Shown here in pieces: positions 62,743 to 64,000 of a DNA stretch of 64,000 nucleotides. The stretch is taken from NCBI RefSeq assembly GCF_947494015.1, contig NZ_CANLTL010000001.1, positions 1-64,000 of the forward strand. The letters run 5' to 3'. The number at the start of each line of letters is the position of its first letter. The first letter of the stretch is position 1. This stretch comes from an uncultured Cellulomonas sp. Its GTDB lineage: Bacteria; Actinomycetota; Actinomycetes; Actinomycetales; Cellulomonadaceae. Under the pieces are notes generated by a model that was not told the DNA's origin, made no database searches, and saw only the letters and a program-made list of their open reading frames with translations. Made by a program: the position numbers and the translations under genes.

Positions 62743-64000
62743 TCAGCCCTCCGTGGGGAGCGCGTCGAAGCGGTGCAGGAACGCCGCCATCGCCTGCCGG
62801 CTGATCGGCGTCGCCGGGCGGAACGTCCCGTCGGGGTAGCCGTTGGCGACGTCCGCCTCCTCGACCCATGCGATGGCCTCGGCGAAGTCGTCGGTGGGCC
62901 GCACGTCGGTGAAGGACGCCGCACCCTGCGGCGCCGGCTCACCGGCCGCACGGTGCAGGAACGCCGCCATCGCCTGCCGGCTCACCGGACGCGTCGGACC
63001 GAACGTCCCGTCCGCGTACCCACCGGCCAGCCCCATCTCGGCCATCCACTCGATCTGCACGTAGAACGGGTCCGTCGGGTGCACGTCGGTGAACGACCGC
63101 GTGCCCTCGGCAGGCACCCACGTCGCACCGGCGTACCGGTACATGAACGCCGCCATCGCCTGCCGGCTCATCGGCGCGGTGGGCAGGTAGAACACCTGGT
63201 CACCGATGGTCGAGCCGGTCGACAGGCCGTTGTCGGCCAGCCAGCGGATGTCGGCGTAGAAGGGGTGCCCCGGGGAGACGTCGGCGAACACCGGGCCCTG
63301 CGGGGGCTCGGCCTCGGTCGTCGGGATCCGCAGGAAGCTGATCGAGTACGCCGGGAAGGTGTACTCGAACTGCTCCGACAGACCGGTCAGCTCACGCTCG
63401 ACCGGCACGATGTTCGTCGGGTCGGCCTTGGTGTTGGTCGCCGTCAGGGAGTCAGCCGTCATCTCGATGACCGAGCCGGTCCCGGCCACCTCGACGTCGG
63501 TGATGGTGACGTCGGTGGCGATCGCCGCCGGCGCCGTGTTGACGACCTTGACCAGGAGGTCCCCGGTCTCGACGTCCCGCGTCACGACCTGGTGCACGAC
63601 CTCCGGCGGGACCGGCTCGGTGTACTCCAGCTGCAGCTCGTCATCCAGGTACAGCCGGACGGTGGACCCGTCGACCTCGACCCGGATGTCGTAGGTCTGC
63701 CCGGTGACCAGGGAGAAGTTCTCCCGGGCGGCGACCTCACCCTGACGGGCGCCGTTGGCGCGCTCCAGGACGGAGCGGGTGTTGTTCCAGCCGCCGAGGT
63801 TCCACCAGTAGAAGTCCTGGGCGCCGTTCGCCGCGAAGCCGACGAGGAAGCCCTCGTTGCCGGCCTCCTTCGTCGCCTGGAGCTCGAACGTGTAGTTCGT
63901 CCAGTCCTGCCCGTAGGCGTCCGGCGCGAGCGTCCGGGCGTCCTCGACCGTGGTCGACGTCTGGCGGTACTCGCCGTCGACGACCTCCCACGTGCCGCGC
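62743..64000 (-). CDS. SLH-anchored secreted enzyme, probably GH51 alpha-L-arabinofuranosidase (N-terminus outside window)
   Basis: The C-terminal 419 residues are visible; the gene begins beyond 64000. First comes a concanavalin-like beta-sandwich (TWEVVDGEYRQTST, DWTNYTFELQATKEAG, YDIRVEVDGSTVRLYLDDE), of the kind inserted in extracellular arabinofuranosidases. Next is an arabinofuranosidase C-terminal beta-domain (LLVKVVNTAPAAIATDVTI, NIVPVERELTGLSEQFEY, FPAYSISFLRIP). Three SLH modules end the protein, each with SRQAMAAF, ending HRFDALPTEG. The family assignment rests on the C-terminal domain only; the catalytic domain is not visible. The strong hairpin 4 bp after the stop ends its transcript before the SLH-GH43 gene. 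Confidence 0.75.
   Translation of the reverse strand, partial: RGTWEVVDGEYRQTSTTVEDARTLAPDAYGQDWTNYTFELQATKEAGNEGFLVGFAANGAQDFYWWNLGGWNNTRSVLERANGARQGEVAARENFSLVTGQTYDIRVEVDGSTVRLYLDDELQLEYTEPVPPEVVHQVVTRDVETGDLLVKVVNTAPAAIATDVTITDVEVAGTGSVIEMTADSLTATNTKADPTNIVPVERELTGLSEQFEYTFPAYSISFLRIPTTEAEPPQGPVFADVSPGHPFYADIRWLADNGLSTGSTIGDQVFYLPTAPMSRQAMAAFMYRYAGATWVPAEGTRSFTDVHPTDPFYVQIEWMAEMGLAGGYADGTFGPTRPVSRQAMAAFLHRAAGEPAPQGAASFTDVRPTDDFAEAIAWVEEADVANGYPDGTFRPATPISRQAMAAFLHRFDALPTEG

Overview
The window is a very GC-rich (about 74 %) actinobacterial chromosome segment. It has the gene content of a Cellulomonas-type member of the Micrococcales: a complete 14-subunit NADH:menaquinone oxidoreductase operon, a nearly complete menaquinone pathway, System II cytochrome c maturation, a BldC/bS22 block and secreted arabinan-active enzymes anchored by S-layer homology (SLH) domains. 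The genus is inferred from gene content and SLH style, not from a marker gene. No tRNA, rRNA, CRISPR array, insertion sequence or prophage was seen. The first ~160 bases are C/G homopolymer runs that look like poor sequence at a contig end.

Layout. 1-4759 (minus): Ser/Thr kinase (cut by the window edge), FHA protein, PP2C phosphatase and a MoxR ATPase. 4836-23824 (minus): one 16-gene operon of geranylgeranyl-reductase-type menaquinone reductase, nuoA to nuoN and a polyprenyl diphosphate synthase, mostly with 1-8 nt overlaps. A Rex-type operator lies at its head, and rex itself is at 52083. 23992-30877: an arabinan precursor and transfer module with a PAP2 protein, an AftB-like arabinofuranosyltransferase, DprE1, DprE2, a GtrA protein, a UbiA-type decaprenylphosphoryl-ribose synthase and a PAP2 phosphatase. 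30925-44926: menG, menF, menD, menC, menB, menE and menA, interrupted by two DUF6318 lipoproteins flanking a PKD protein, an HtrA protease and a DUF3048 lipoprotein. 44946-50714: small membrane proteins, then ccsB, resB, ccdA, a ResA-like thioredoxin and a histidine phosphatase. 50821-54574: MarR/YceI divergent pair, Rex, glutaredoxin-like protein, HAD phosphatase, bS22 (a 32-residue ribosomal protein) and BldC. 54726-58093: AcuC-type deacetylase and a KtrB/TrkH-TrkA potassium system. 58192-64000: two SLH-anchored secreted proteins, one with tandem GH43-like domains and one ending like a GH51 arabinofuranosidase.

How it fits together. Complex I, its quinone (head group, tail synthase, prenyltransferase, methyltransferase, tail reductase), cytochrome c assembly and the NADH-sensing repressor Rex all lie within 60 kb, so most of the window is respiratory-chain biology. 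The arabinan module sits between menG and the reductase-nuo operon. Many men genes appear to be leaderless, with a TANNNT box 6-7 nt before the start codon.

Most notable observations: the Rex operator at the reductase-nuo operon; replacement of all four cysteine positions of the N7 cluster in NuoG; the compact arabinan module with a natural alanine at the benzothiazinone-target position of DprE1; a probable frameshift at the end of the AftB-like gene; and a chimeric, lower-GC patch with a TTA codon across the DUF6318/PKD genes.
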